Source: Deltaproteobacteria bacterium
GTDB taxonomy: Bacteria > Myxococcota_A > UBA796 > GCA-2862545
NCBI GenBank assembly: GCA_007693595.1
Contig: REDI01000043.1
Location: 181,606 to 245,605, forward strand
DNA length: 64,000 nt
Direction: 5' to 3'
Positions 54,329 to 62,541 of this stretch are shown piece after piece. The notes beneath the pieces were generated by a model. The model had not been told where the DNA came from. It saw only the letters and a list, made by a program, of their open reading frames with translations, and ran no database searches. The position numbers and the translations under genes are program-made. Positions within the stretch are counted from its first letter, which is position 1. Each line of letters starts with the position of its first letter.

Positions 54329-55903
54329 TCAGGTGTAGCGACCCAGCACGTTCTCGGCGATGTAGTGCGAGAGCCCCATCGCGGGCATCATGGGGTTGGC
54401 GCTCGGTGTGTTCGGCAGAAGTCCCGTGTCACAAACATATACATGGTCCGCCCCGTACACAGCGCCGGTAGGATCGACGCCGTGACGGCTAGGGTCGGCG
54501 CCCATAGGCGTGGCACCGAAGGCGTGGTTGCTCGCGAGGGGGAACTGATCGACGCTGAAGCGCGTGTTGCGGAGCGTGTCGATGATTCGGGCGTCGGTCG
54601 CGAGGTCCGGGAGGCCGTGGACTCCGAGCAGCACCCCCTTCGCGCCGACCGCGAAGAAGAGCTCCGAGAGCTTCGCCATGGCCTCGGCGACCCGATCGAC
54701 GTCGTTCTGATGGATCTGGTAGCGCACGCTAGGGCGGCCGAGGCCCGTTGCCTTGACGCTCCCCACGCTGTCTTCGCCACTGACCCATGCATCCCAGGAG
54801 GCCATGTAGGTGTACTCGCCGAGGAGCTTCTGGAAGTTCTTGCCGAAGCCCGGGAAGCGGAAGGCCATGAGCGAGGGTGTCGCCCACAAACTCTCGAGCT
54901 TGATGCCGTCGCTCTCGAGGAAGTCGAGGCAGTGATAGCCCTGCGTGGCGCCGGCCCACGGGAAGACGGGGTCGTCGAAGAGGCCCATGACCATGGTGCC
55001 TGGGTGGAAGCGGAGGTTATTGCCGATCCCAGGCCCGCGAATGCCGCTGCGCTGCAAGATGTCGGGGGTGTGGATCGTGCCCGCAGCGACCAGCGTGCAG
55101 CGGGCCTCGATGCGCACCTTGTGGCTCTTCTTGCCGGTCTTGGGGTGCACGACGTGGCCCTCGCACCCCCGGACCTCGCGGCCCTGCATGATCAACTTGT
55201 CGCACTGCACGCTGGCGTAGACCACGCCCCCGCGCTCGATCACCTCAGGCAGGCCGCGCCGGTCGACCGAGAGCTTGGCGCCGTTGGGGCAGCCGGTAAA
55301 GCATTCGCCTGATCCCAAGCACCCCGCTTCGTTGCGCTCGATGGGCAGCACGCCCCAGCCCATCTTCTCGCAGGCTTGGCGGAAGAGCTCATTGCGGGGC
55401 CCTTGGCAGTCCGGCTCGACGGGACGCACACCCATGAACGCTTCGACGGCTTCGAAGTGACGATCCAGGCCACCCTTGGTGAAGCCTGTCAGCCCGTGCT
55501 CCTGCTCCCAGCGCTCGAGGGTGAACTCGGGGATACGGAGGCAGATCGCAGAGTTCCAGACAGAGCCCCCGCCGACGTTGCGCGCCTGCATGGTGGGCAT
55601 GAAGAGGTTGCCCGTGGTGGTTCGCATACCTCCGTGCCAGAAGTAGCGCGACAGGGTGTAGCCCGCGTCCTTCTTGAAGTCTCGCACGCGAGCCACCGGC
55701 CCAGCTTCGAGCACAATGACCTTGTGCCCCGCACGCGAGAGCCTCTCTGCTGCGATGGCGCCGCCAGGTCCCGAGCCGATGACGAGGAAGTCGCAGGAGT
55801 CGTAGACGTCTCCGTCGTACTGCTCGTGCTCGACCAGTCGTCCGGAGGTGCGGGCCTCCTCGGTGCGGGGACGCGCCGAGGCCGCACCACCGCTAGCGCT
55901 CAG
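54329..55903 (-). CDS. GMC-family FAD oxidoreductase
   Basis: About 524 residues if translation begins at the CTG at 55903, which overlaps the aminotransferase stop (CTGA). No ATG, GTG or TTG exists in frame for well over 150 bases upstream of the FAD motif, and the first such codon (GTG 55714) lies beyond it. FAD site VIGSGPGGAIAAERLSRAGH at about 41-60, then GGGSVWNSA. A cysteine cluster GCLGSGECFTGCPNGAK at about 194-210 is the type found in cholesterol-oxidase-like and gluconate-dehydrogenase-like GMC enzymes. The C-terminal domain is HAFGATPMG and CDTGLLPNTPSANPMMPAMG. Oxidises an alcohol; electron partner may be the small protein at 58484. Confidence 0.85.
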   Translation of the reverse strand: MSASGGAASARPRTEEARTSGRLVEHEQYDGDVYDSCDFLVIGSGPGGAIAAERLSRAGHKVIVLEAGPVARVRDFKKDAGYTLSRYFWHGGMRTTTGNLFMPTMQARNVGGGSVWNSAICLRIPEFTLERWEQEHGLTGFTKGGLDRHFEAVEAFMGVRPVEPDCQGPRNELFRQACEKMGWGVLPIERNEAGCLGSGECFTGCPNGAKLSVDRRGLPEVIERGGVVYASVQCDKLIMQGREVRGCEGHVVHPKTGKKSHKVRIEARCTLVAAGTIHTPDILQRSGIRGPGIGNNLRFHPGTMVMGLFDDPVFPWAGATQGYHCLDFLESDGIKLESLWATPSLMAFRFPGFGKNFQKLLGEYTYMASWDAWVSGEDSVGSVKATGLGRPSVRYQIHQNDVDRVAEAMAKLSELFFAVGAKGVLLGVHGLPDLATDARIIDTLRNTRFSVDQFPLASNHAFGATPMGADPSRHGVDPTGAVYGADHVYVCDTGLLPNTPSANPMMPAMGLSHYIAENVLGRYT

Positions 55904-57348
55904 GAGCTGGCGGCTGGGGCTTTTCCCGAGTCGGCTCCCCCCGTGAGGCTTAGCTTGCGTCCCATGGTGCGAGCCGCGTCTTTGATGACGGTGCGTCCCA
56001 GCGCCACAGCCGGCCCACCGGCAGACTTGTACATCTCGGTGAGCACGTCGTCGAGGGCGTCGAGGAAGTATTGGATGTCCTCGTCGGACAGGATGACCGG
56101 CGGTAGGATCTTGATGGCGTTGAGCCCCGGCCCAGGGATCTGAACAATGATATTGTGCTTTCGGTAAAGCTCGACATTGACGGAGGCCCCGAAGGTGCCC
56201 TTGTCGACCGCGCTGAGCAGGGTCTGTTGCGCCCGCAGCAGGGGGTGGTTGTCGCTGGGCTTGAAGTAGATGCCGATCATCATGCCCTTGCCCGCGATGC
56301 GCTCGATGACGTCGTGCTTCTTCTGCAGCTCGAAGAGCCCATCGCGGAACTTCTTGGAGATCTCAGACGCTCGGCGGGGCGCGTCGAGATCCTTGAGCAC
56401 CTTGAGGGTGGCGATGCCGGCGGCCATCGACAAGTTATTCTCGGCGAAGGTCGAGAAGTAGATGGGGCCGGACTTGAAGGTGCCAAAGACCGTGTTGTAG
56501 ACGTGGTCGCCGATGACGGTGGCGGCGATGGGGGCTGCACCCCCGGACAGGGTCTTGGAGAGGCAGACCATGTCGGGCACGATGCCCGCCTCTTGATAGG
56601 CGAACCAGTGGCCGCCCATACGAGCGAAGCCGGTCTGCACCTCGTCGGCCACGAGCAGGGTGCCGTGCTCATCGCACAGGCGTCGGGCCTCGCGCAGGTA
56701 GTCGATCTCGAGGGTGGTCAGGGTCATGCCCTGGCAGGCCTCGTAGAAGAAGGCAGCGACGTCGCCCTTGGAGAGCTCGTAGCGCAGCTCATCGAGGTCG
56801 TTGGGGGTGATGGGGGTGCAGGTAGGCATGCGGGGATCCATGCCTTCCTTCATCTCGTCGAAGCCGCACATGCTGATCGCGCCGTAGGTCCGACCGTGAA
56901 AGGCGCCCTTCAAGAAGAGGAAGCGACGACGTCGGGTGCAGAAGCGGGCGAAGCGCAGCGCGACCTCGTTGCTCTCGGAGCCGGAGTTGCTGTATTGGAC
57001 CTTCGAGAATCCGGGGCCCATGAGCTCGAGGATCTGGCCGGCGAGCAGCCCACCCAGCGCGCTGGCGTTGATCACGCTGAGGTTGGGGATGTCCATCTGG
57101 TTGACCGCACCCACCGCTTCGCGCACCTCGGGGTGGTGCCGACCGATGAAGTAGACCCCACCGCCCGAGAGCAGGTCGAGGTAGCGGTTGCCCTCGGCGT
57201 CGTAGAAGTAGGGGCCTTCGGCGCGGCTGAACGCGACGTTCATGCCGGCCATCTCCATCATCTTGAGCATGCGGGGGTGGACGTGCTTTTTTGAGAGGTG
57301 ATCAGCAGAGTTGAGGTGCTGCTCGACCATTTCCTTTACGGAGGTCAT
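55900..57348 (-). CDS. class III pyridoxal-phosphate aminotransferase
   Basis: 482 residues from ATG 57348, overlapping the sulfotransferase stop (ATGA). PLP lysine K265 in VCLSKTLSGGAAP, Asp235 in LLVADEVQTGFAR, and VQYSNSGSESNEVALRFAR as cofactor-phosphate loop. The segment that usually reads EPVQG is YEACQG (202-207), a rare substitution near the substrate carboxylate-binding region. An extra C-terminal 45 residues (AVALGRTVIKDAARTMGRKL) are polar/basic. Transaminates an oxo-compound; in this cassette the aldehyde or ketone made by the GMC enzyme is a natural candidate. Confidence 0.88.
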   Translation of the reverse strand: MTSVKEMVEQHLNSADHLSKKHVHPRMLKMMEMAGMNVAFSRAEGPYFYDAEGNRYLDLLSGGGVYFIGRHHPEVREAVGAVNQMDIPNLSVINASALGGLLAGQILELMGPGFSKVQYSNSGSESNEVALRFARFCTRRRRFLFLKGAFHGRTYGAISMCGFDEMKEGMDPRMPTCTPITPNDLDELRYELSKGDVAAFFYEACQGMTLTTLEIDYLREARRLCDEHGTLLVADEVQTGFARMGGHWFAYQEAGIVPDMVCLSKTLSGGAAPIAATVIGDHVYNTVFGTFKSGPIYFSTFAENNLSMAAGIATLKVLKDLDAPRRASEISKKFRDGLFELQKKHDVIERIAGKGMMIGIYFKPSDNHPLLRAQQTLLSAVDKGTFGASVNVELYRKHNIIVQIPGPGLNAIKILPPVILSDEDIQYFLDALDDVLTEMYKSAGGPAVALGRTVIKDAARTMGRKLSLTGGADSGKAPAASS

Positions 57349-58484
57349 GCGCGGTACTCCTTGGCATAGCCATAAGTGTCGTAGACGAGCCGCCACCGAT
57401 CGTAGACGTACTCTTCGAGTTCGGGATCGATGGTCAACTTATTGACCTTGTATCCCGCGATGGAGTCGAGGTAAGGCTTGATGTTGGCTTCGTAGGCATC
57501 CCAGTCGGGCAGCCGTAGCTGCTCGTACACGCCCCGCAGCACCTCGAGCTCATTGCCTGTGAGATCGGAGTAGGCGATCTCGACCAGGTTGCCCTCGGGG
57601 ATCAACGCTCGGTCTTCGATGAGTCGGGTGTAGAGCCGCTCCCCGATGGTGGCGGTGTGCTCCATGCGCTGCTTGATGAAGGACTCGTCGGGGCGGTGCA
57701 GGAAGTTCTCCCAGTCGACCTTGCTGCGCATGTGCAGCATGGACCGGAAGGTGCGCGCGGGGTGCCGATGGATGTGGACGAAGCGCGCATCGGGGAAGAG
57801 GTCGAGGATCATGCGGATCCGAGCGGAGTGCGCGCAGGACTTGACCACCACGCGCTTCCCGCCGGTCTGGATCATGACCTTCTTGACGAAGTATTCGAGG
57901 GCCTTCTTCCAGCGCCGACGCTCGTCGGGGGTGGCCTCGAGGAAGTCGATGTACTTCTCGAACTTGGGGGCTTGGTCGGGAAACATGAGGGCGGTGTAAA
58001 AGCTCAGCCCATCGGTGAGCTTCATGAGGGCGATCTCGTCTTCAGCGGCCGCGTCCCAACCGTGGGCGACGTTGTCGTAGGAGCGGGTCTCGGAGAGGGC
58101 GCCGGCGAGAAGCTTCTGGCCCGCGCCGGAGGAGGTCAGGAAGTGGTCGGCGAACACGACCTGGTACAGCGTGGAGTAGGTGTGGTTCGGATCGCGACCC
58201 AGCAGGTTGTGCATGTGGGTCGTTCCAGACCGCCAGTGCCCGAGCACGAAGAGAGGGGTGGGCTTGATGTCCATCTCGGCGATCTGGCGACTGAAGCGCG
58301 CCTCTTCGATGCGGGCGAGCACCGAGGTCGGCAGCGCGAGTCCCGTGACCCAGGCCGCCCGATGGAGGTACTCGGGCGTGACCGCCCAGTTGTTCTTCCC
58401 GAGGATCGACATCCAGTTCGATAGGCGGACGCCGGTGATCAGCTGCTCTTGCGACCAGCGGTCTTCGATTTCTTCGACGCGCAT
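57345..58484 (-). CDS. PAPS-dependent sulfotransferase
   Basis: 379 residues. PAPS-binding 5'-phosphosulfate loop at 80-95 (VLGHWRSGTTHMHNLL) and 3'-phosphate loop RFVHIHRHPARTFRSMLHM, the pattern of the Sulfotransfer_3-type family. The N-terminal 70 residues are extra and helical (VRLSNWMSILGKNNWAVTPE). Cytosolic. Its ATG shares one base with the upstream TGA (TGATG) and its stop overlaps the aminotransferase ATG. Predicted to sulfate a hydroxyl or amine; substrate unknown. Confidence 0.88.
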   Translation of the reverse strand: MRVEEIEDRWSQEQLITGVRLSNWMSILGKNNWAVTPEYLHRAAWVTGLALPTSVLARIEEARFSRQIAEMDIKPTPLFVLGHWRSGTTHMHNLLGRDPNHTYSTLYQVVFADHFLTSSGAGQKLLAGALSETRSYDNVAHGWDAAAEDEIALMKLTDGLSFYTALMFPDQAPKFEKYIDFLEATPDERRRWKKALEYFVKKVMIQTGGKRVVVKSCAHSARIRMILDLFPDARFVHIHRHPARTFRSMLHMRSKVDWENFLHRPDESFIKQRMEHTATIGERLYTRLIEDRALIPEGNLVEIAYSDLTGNELEVLRGVYEQLRLPDWDAYEANIKPYLDSIAGYKVNKLTIDPELEEYVYDRWRLVYDTYGYAKEYRA

Positions 58485-59044
58485 CAGGACTCCTGGGCGG
58501 GGCGGGCCCCCTGCGGGGCGGGACGGTCAGCGGGCATGGTGAGGCCCTGTTCTCGGAGCCGCTGCATGATCTCGGTTCCACGCTCGATGCCCATGGCCTG
58601 CTCGACCACGGGGTTGTCGACATAAGCCCAGATCATGAGGGATCGGAGCGCCTGAAAGGCGACGCGCCGAGGATAGAGGTTGCTCTTGTCCCAGCCCTTG
58701 AGGCTACGGCTGCGGGCCTTGTCGCTCGCCCTCGAGAAGAGGGCAGGTCTGGAGGGGAAGGTCACGATCGACTGCACCTCGAAGAGCAGGAGGAGCCCAC
58801 GCATCAGCGTGCGCTCCCGGGGCTCGACGGTGGCGAGGAGCTCGTCGAGGTACTCGACCACCCGAGCCTCTTCGGGCGAGACGAAGCCTGTCTCGCCGGG
58901 AGGAAACATGGTCTCGGCGATGGCGCGGATGATGCGCGCCTCGCGCTGGGTCAGGACCTTGAGGGAGGGGGAAGCGATGGGAGGCTCCGGAGGGTCAGCT
59001 CGGGGATAGTCCGGCGGTGTATCGCTACAGGGAAGGGGGAGCAA
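58484..59044 (-). CDS. gluconate 2-dehydrogenase subunit 3-like small protein
   Basis: About 186 residues from a TTG at 59044; a frame open to 59146 crosses the hairpin that ends the upstream gene, so the later start is preferred. An ATC at 58982 with GGAG upstream would also make sense but is a very rare start. The core (LTQREARIIRAIAETMFPPG, then RTLMRGLLLLFEVQSIVTF) resembles the small gluconate-dehydrogenase subunit-3 proteins that accompany GMC flavoproteins and help export or electron transfer. No Tat signal seen. First gene of the four-gene cassette. Confidence 0.6.
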   Translation of the reverse strand: MLPLPCSDTPPDYPRADPPEPPIASPSLKVLTQREARIIRAIAETMFPPGETGFVSPEEARVVEYLDELLATVEPRERTLMRGLLLLFEVQSIVTFPSRPALFSRASDKARSRSLKGWDKSNLYPRRVAFQALRSLMIWAYVDNPVVEQAMGIERGTEIMQRLREQGLTMPADRPAPQGARPAQES

Positions 59045-59083
59045 GCGCCGCTGATCGCTGCGCTCGCACCTCTTGAACGAGAA

Positions 59084-59116
59084 GAGCCCGAGTCTCGTGA
59101 AAGAGAACTCGGGCTC
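59084..59116 (-). terminator. 10-bp hairpin after the lipoprotein gene
   Basis: GAGCCCGAGT (59084-59093) pairs perfectly with ACTCGGGCTC (59107-59116); loop of 13 bases that can extend the stem by three pairs. In minus-strand direction the stem is followed by TTCTCGTT, a short T-rich run. It lies 70 bases after the stop of the lipoprotein gene and 40 bases before the preferred start of the subunit-3-like gene, so it likely separates the two transcripts. Confidence 0.6.
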
Positions 59117-59187
59117 GTCGCTTGTGCCGCTGTCAGGCCGGCTCACCCCATGCGCTCCGAGGGTGAGACAGAGACGCTGCGAAGGAC

Positions 59188-60111
59188 CTATCGAAGGTTG
59201 TAGAAGTGCACCACGTTGTCGACAACCATGCCGAGCGTCGAGCCGCCGCGCGAGGCGACGACCTCGGCGCTGCTGGGCAGGCTGAAGTCACGGAGGAAGT
59301 CGCCGGTCTCGGCGTCGAGGAGGACGAGCTGGCCCTCATCGCCGTGGTCGAGCATGACCGCGACCTGACCGCGACGGCCGAGGTCTTCGATGTCGGTGAC
59401 CGCACCGCGGACCGCGGTGGACCAGCGCAGCGAGCCGTCGAGGTTGAGGGCCCGCACCTCGGAGTCGCCTAGATCGGCCACGACGAGGGCCGAGGCGTTG
59501 GGGCTGAAGACCATGAGATCGGCTCGGTCGGAGAAGATGTCTGCACCGTCGCGGGTGACGCGGACGATCTCGGTCTGGTTGGCGAGGAAGGTCTCGCCCG
59601 TCTCGAAGTCGGCGGCGAAGGTTGCGTTGCAGTCGTCGAGGGGAGCGACGGCGGAGTCGAGCAGGTTCATGTCACGATCGAACCAGCTCACGGTGCAGTC
59701 AGCCCAAGCGACGACGCCGTCATGCGTCATGGCGCCGTCGGTCACTCCAGGGGCGGCGGTGTTGTGGGTCACGGCGAGGTTGGGACCCCAAGACCAGCTG
59801 GTCTGGGTGCCTGAGATGATGTGCAGGAAGTCTTGGGTGCGCGCGAGGACGACCGAACCGTCGCCGTCTTGGGACCCGTCGAGGACCTGATCTTCGCTGG
59901 TGCCGTCGATGTTCACGTCGTCGGCGACGCCGCCCGAGGTGTCGATCGCACAGGTGGTGCCGAGCATGGCTGCGTGGCCCGTGCGCCCATCTTCGTAGAT
60001 GACCACTCCGTTCGTGTCGGCGTTGAGGGTGCCGCGGTAGACGAGGTCAGCGTCCGAGGCGCCGCAGCCGACCGCGAGTCCCGTCAGGGCGGTAAGGGAG
60101 ATGAATCGCAT
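59188..60111 (-). CDS. lipoprotein with PQQ-like beta-propeller
   Basis: 307 residues from ATG 60111 (GGAGGAC five bases upstream). Signal with lipobox LAVGC at residues 12-16. Repeats such as VRALNLDGSLRWSTAVRG and LVLLDAETGDFLRDF are typical of PQQ-like/quinoprotein propellers, here without a cofactor site. Four cysteines in the first 140 residues. Monocistronic, bounded by the hairpin at 59084-59116. Role in the envelope unknown. Confidence 0.68.
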   Translation of the reverse strand: MRFISLTALTGLAVGCGASDADLVYRGTLNADTNGVVIYEDGRTGHAAMLGTTCAIDTSGGVADDVNIDGTSEDQVLDGSQDGDGSVVLARTQDFLHIISGTQTSWSWGPNLAVTHNTAAPGVTDGAMTHDGVVAWADCTVSWFDRDMNLLDSAVAPLDDCNATFAADFETGETFLANQTEIVRVTRDGADIFSDRADLMVFSPNASALVVADLGDSEVRALNLDGSLRWSTAVRGAVTDIEDLGRRGQVAVMLDHGDEGQLVLLDAETGDFLRDFSLPSSAEVVASRGGSTLGMVVDNVVHFYNLR

Positions 60112-60496
60112 GGGTAGTCCTCCAGAGAAACGAGCGCATGGAGACAGCTTAGGCTCATCGCGAACAAGGTAGCCACTGTTCGTGACGAATCGGGACGGTG
60201 TGACGACCCGACCCTGAGCGTCTACGCTCAACGTGACACACCGTTCGCGCCCTGTCCAGTGGATCGTGAGCGGTCGTGAGGTCCCTCATGGCCCTTCAGG
60301 GGGATCGGACCGAAGGTCGACGCGAAATGATCCGGCTAGAAGCAGGGCGGCCGTACTGAAAACGCCCGACTGCCCGAGTCTCACCACGCTCGATGGGAGT
60401 GCGGTGCTGGGGTGCCGGAGATGGTGGTGCGCGATACGGGCCGTCGGTCGCTGGCGCCTGTGACAGGGTCCCGGCCCCCCATCCCTCGGAGTATTC
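60112..60496. other. 385-base non-coding region with nested stem-loop upstream of murG
   Basis: No credible gene on either strand. A nested structure occupies 60196-60243: outer arms CGGTGTG (60196-60202) and CACACCG (60237-60243), inner hairpin TGAGCG (60215-60220) and CGCTCA (60225-60230) with a four-base loop. The region contains the divergent promoters of the lipoprotein and murG. CGGAG about six bases before the ATG is the murG ribosome-binding site. Nothing else recognised. Confidence 0.4.
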
Positions 60497-61582
60497 ATGT
60501 CGATCATCGCGCTCGCAGGCGGCGGAACGGGCGGTCACGTCTATCCTGCGCTCGCCATCGGGGACGTGCTCAAGGAGCGAGGCCACGAAGTGATTTACTA
60601 CGGCGACCCTGGGCGCCTCGAAGGTCGGGTCGCACCGGATCGCGGCTACACCTTCCGCGAGGTCAGGGCACCGCAATACCCGCGCGGTGGCTTGATCGGC
60701 AAGGTCCGCTTCGCCCTCAGTCTGCTGCGGAGCATCTGGGCTTGCCGTGGTCAGCTGCGCCGGGATCGGGTCGAGATCGTCTTGGGCGTCGGGGGATACA
60801 TCTCTGCGCCACCCGTGCTCGCGGCCTTTACCCTCGGTCGCCCACGGCTCCTGCACGAGGCGAACGTCTCGCCAGGCTTGGCCAACCGCCTGTGCGCGCG
60901 GGTCGCGCAGGCGGTCCTGCTCACCTACGAGGCCACAGGCCCCAGGCTTCCGGGGTCCGCGCCCAGGCATGTGGTTGGGGTCCCGGTCAACCCCAAGGTC
61001 CTCTCCGGGGATCGCCAGCAGGCGGCGGAGCGGTACGGACTCGATCCCGAACAGCCTGTGGTGCTCTTCGTCGGGGGATCCTTGGGTGCGGCGCGCATCA
61101 ACGAGCTGGCCATTGCGGTGGCCTGCCGCGAGGACCGCGATTTTCAGATCCTTCACCTGACCGGGCCGCGCTTTCACGACGAGGTTCAAGAAGCCTATGG
61201 CGAGTCCCGATCGGGCGTGTCGGTGGTCGGCTACGAGGACCGCATGGGCATGGCCTATGCCCTGGCTGATCTGGTGGTCTGTCGCGCGGGCGCCACGACG
61301 CTCGCGGAGCTCACCGCGGTCGGCAAACCCTCGCTGCTCATCCCGAGCCCGAACGTCACGGACAACCACCAAGAGCACAACGCACGAGGTCTGGAGTCCG
61401 AGGGCGCCGCCGAGGTCTTGGTGGAGCAGAGCTGGGATATCGAGGCCGCTGTGGGACGAGTGCTGGCGCTGGTTCGAGCGGAGCTTAAGCTGGAGCAGAT
61501 GCGCGAGGCTGCCAAGGGGCAGGCGCGGCTCGACGCGGCGGCTCGTGCCGCAGATCTGGTCGAGGAGCTTCTCGGTGCCTAG
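60497..61582 (+). CDS. murG: MurG, lipid II-forming N-acetylglucosaminyltransferase
   Basis: 361 residues. Adds GlcNAc to lipid I at the inner face of the cytoplasmic membrane. IALAGGGTGGHVYPALAIGD is the first G-loop, GVGGYISAPPVLAA and LHEANVSPGLANRL the second conserved block, FVGGSLGAARINELAI the UDP-GlcNAc loop, and VVCRAGATTLAELTAVGKP the nucleotide-binding end. Normally sits in the division/cell-wall (dcw) cluster, but here no mur, fts or ddl gene is near. Confidence 0.95.
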   Translation: MSIIALAGGGTGGHVYPALAIGDVLKERGHEVIYYGDPGRLEGRVAPDRGYTFREVRAPQYPRGGLIGKVRFALSLLRSIWACRGQLRRDRVEIVLGVGGYISAPPVLAAFTLGRPRLLHEANVSPGLANRLCARVAQAVLLTYEATGPRLPGSAPRHVVGVPVNPKVLSGDRQQAAERYGLDPEQPVVLFVGGSLGAARINELAIAVACREDRDFQILHLTGPRFHDEVQEAYGESRSGVSVVGYEDRMGMAYALADLVVCRAGATTLAELTAVGKPSLLIPSPNVTDNHQEHNARGLESEGAAEVLVEQSWDIEAAVGRVLALVRAELKLEQMREAAKGQARLDAAARAADLVEELLGA

Positions 61583-61633
61583 TGCTTCGCGCAGAGGCGT
61601 GGAATGCTCCGAGACCTCACCGATCTGTGCTCC

Positions 61634-61677
61634 CTTACCCACAGGTCAGGTGGGCCTGTCCTCCCTGCCAGGGTAAG
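61634..61677. other. nested stem-loop downstream of murG
   Basis: Outer arms CTTACCC (61634-61640) and GGGTAAG (61671-61677) enclose an inner hairpin ACAGG (61641-61645) / CCTGT (61655-61659). It starts 52 bases after the murG stop and ends 36 bases before the next gene. No U-run follows, so it could be a processing site or attenuator rather than an intrinsic terminator. Confidence 0.35.
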
Positions 61678-61712
61678 CTCGTCAGGCTATGAGGCCTTCT
61701 TCGAGGGATGAG

Positions 61713-62186
61713 ATGCCGTCAGATCACGAACGCGACCCCGAGACCTCACCCACGCCTCCGCCTCAGCCTGAGCGTGCCGAGTCGCCGCCTCGGTCCGCCG
61801 AAGAGCCAGCCGAGGAGTCGGCCAAGCTCGGCGACGACCGACCCCGAACCGGCCTTCGGCGACGACTCCAGCGGCTCCTCGACCGCCGCGAGCTCGCTGA
61901 GGACACCCGCGAGGTGCTCGGTGGGATGCTTGAGATGTCGGATCGGGCCAAGACCGAAGCCGTCCGGCTGGTGGCCCGCGAGGTCCGCAACTATCTCGAA
62001 GAGCTCAAGATCAAAGAGGACCTTCTGAACCTCGCGACCAGCCATAGCCTCGAGCTCAAGCTCTCCGTACAGCTCAAGCCTCTCGCCGAGGCCGTGGCGA
62101 AGAGCTCCAAGAGCACGGTCACCAGCGCCCCCGAGCCCGGCCGACCTTCCGCCCCTTCTCCGGCCGACGAGCCGGAGCCCGCCTGA
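61713..62186 (+). CDS. small helical protein of unknown function
   Basis: 157 residues from ATG 61713 (GAGGG upstream; 61689 is an alternative). A disordered Pro/Glu-rich N-terminus (about 50 residues) and C-terminus flank one amphipathic helical block (LLDRRELAEDTREVLGGMLE, AVRLVAREVRNYLEELKIKE). The layout is like phasins and other helical surface-coating proteins, but no family is recognised. Next gene follows by 25 bases. Confidence 0.5.
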   Translation: MPSDHERDPETSPTPPPQPERAESPPRSAEEPAEESAKLGDDRPRTGLRRRLQRLLDRRELAEDTREVLGGMLEMSDRAKTEAVRLVAREVRNYLEELKIKEDLLNLATSHSLELKLSVQLKPLAEAVAKSSKSTVTSAPEPGRPSAPSPADEPEPA

Positions 62187-62211
62187 GCTTTCCCGACCTC
62201 TGGAGCGAACC

Positions 62212-62541
62212 ATGATCGTCGTCCTACTCTCCCTGCTGCTCGGCTTGCCCGCTCTCGCCGCCGACCCTGGCGATGAGCTCTTCGCCCAACGTCGACTCGC
62301 GTCCGAGCGCTTTCCCGACAGCGATGAAGAAGGTCCTACCTTCGGCCCGGGCGACAAGCTGCACGTCCTCGCGGTAGAGGGAGATCGCATGCGGGTCATT
62401 GGCCCGGACGACCGGATCGGCTGGGTCGAGGCCGACGGGGCAGTCCAGCTCTTCGAACTGCCCGACGATCTCCGCAGCCGCGTTCTCGAAGGTCTCTTCG
62501 GTGGCGGTGGCGCTCCGGCTGGCTTGCCGGTCGGTCGTTGA
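62212..62541 (+). CDS. secreted SH3-like small protein
   Basis: 109 residues. Signal peptide VLLSLLLGLPALAADP. The mature part contains one SH3b-like unit: FGPGDKLHVLAVEGDRMRV then DDRIGWVEADGAVQLF, where the W follows the typical G-W position of bacterial SH3. Possibly binds peptidoglycan, which fits the murG neighbourhood, but this is inference. The stop shares one base with the next ATG (TGATG). Confidence 0.6.
   Translation: MIVVLLSLLLGLPALAADPGDELFAQRRLASERFPDSDEEGPTFGPGDKLHVLAVEGDRMRVIGPDDRIGWVEADGAVQLFELPDDLRSRVLEGLFGGGGAPAGLPVGR

Noticed and set aside
58484..59146. Longer version of the subunit-3-like gene starting at 59146
   Set aside because: The extra N-terminus would be read through the hairpin at 59084-59116 and looks non-conserved.
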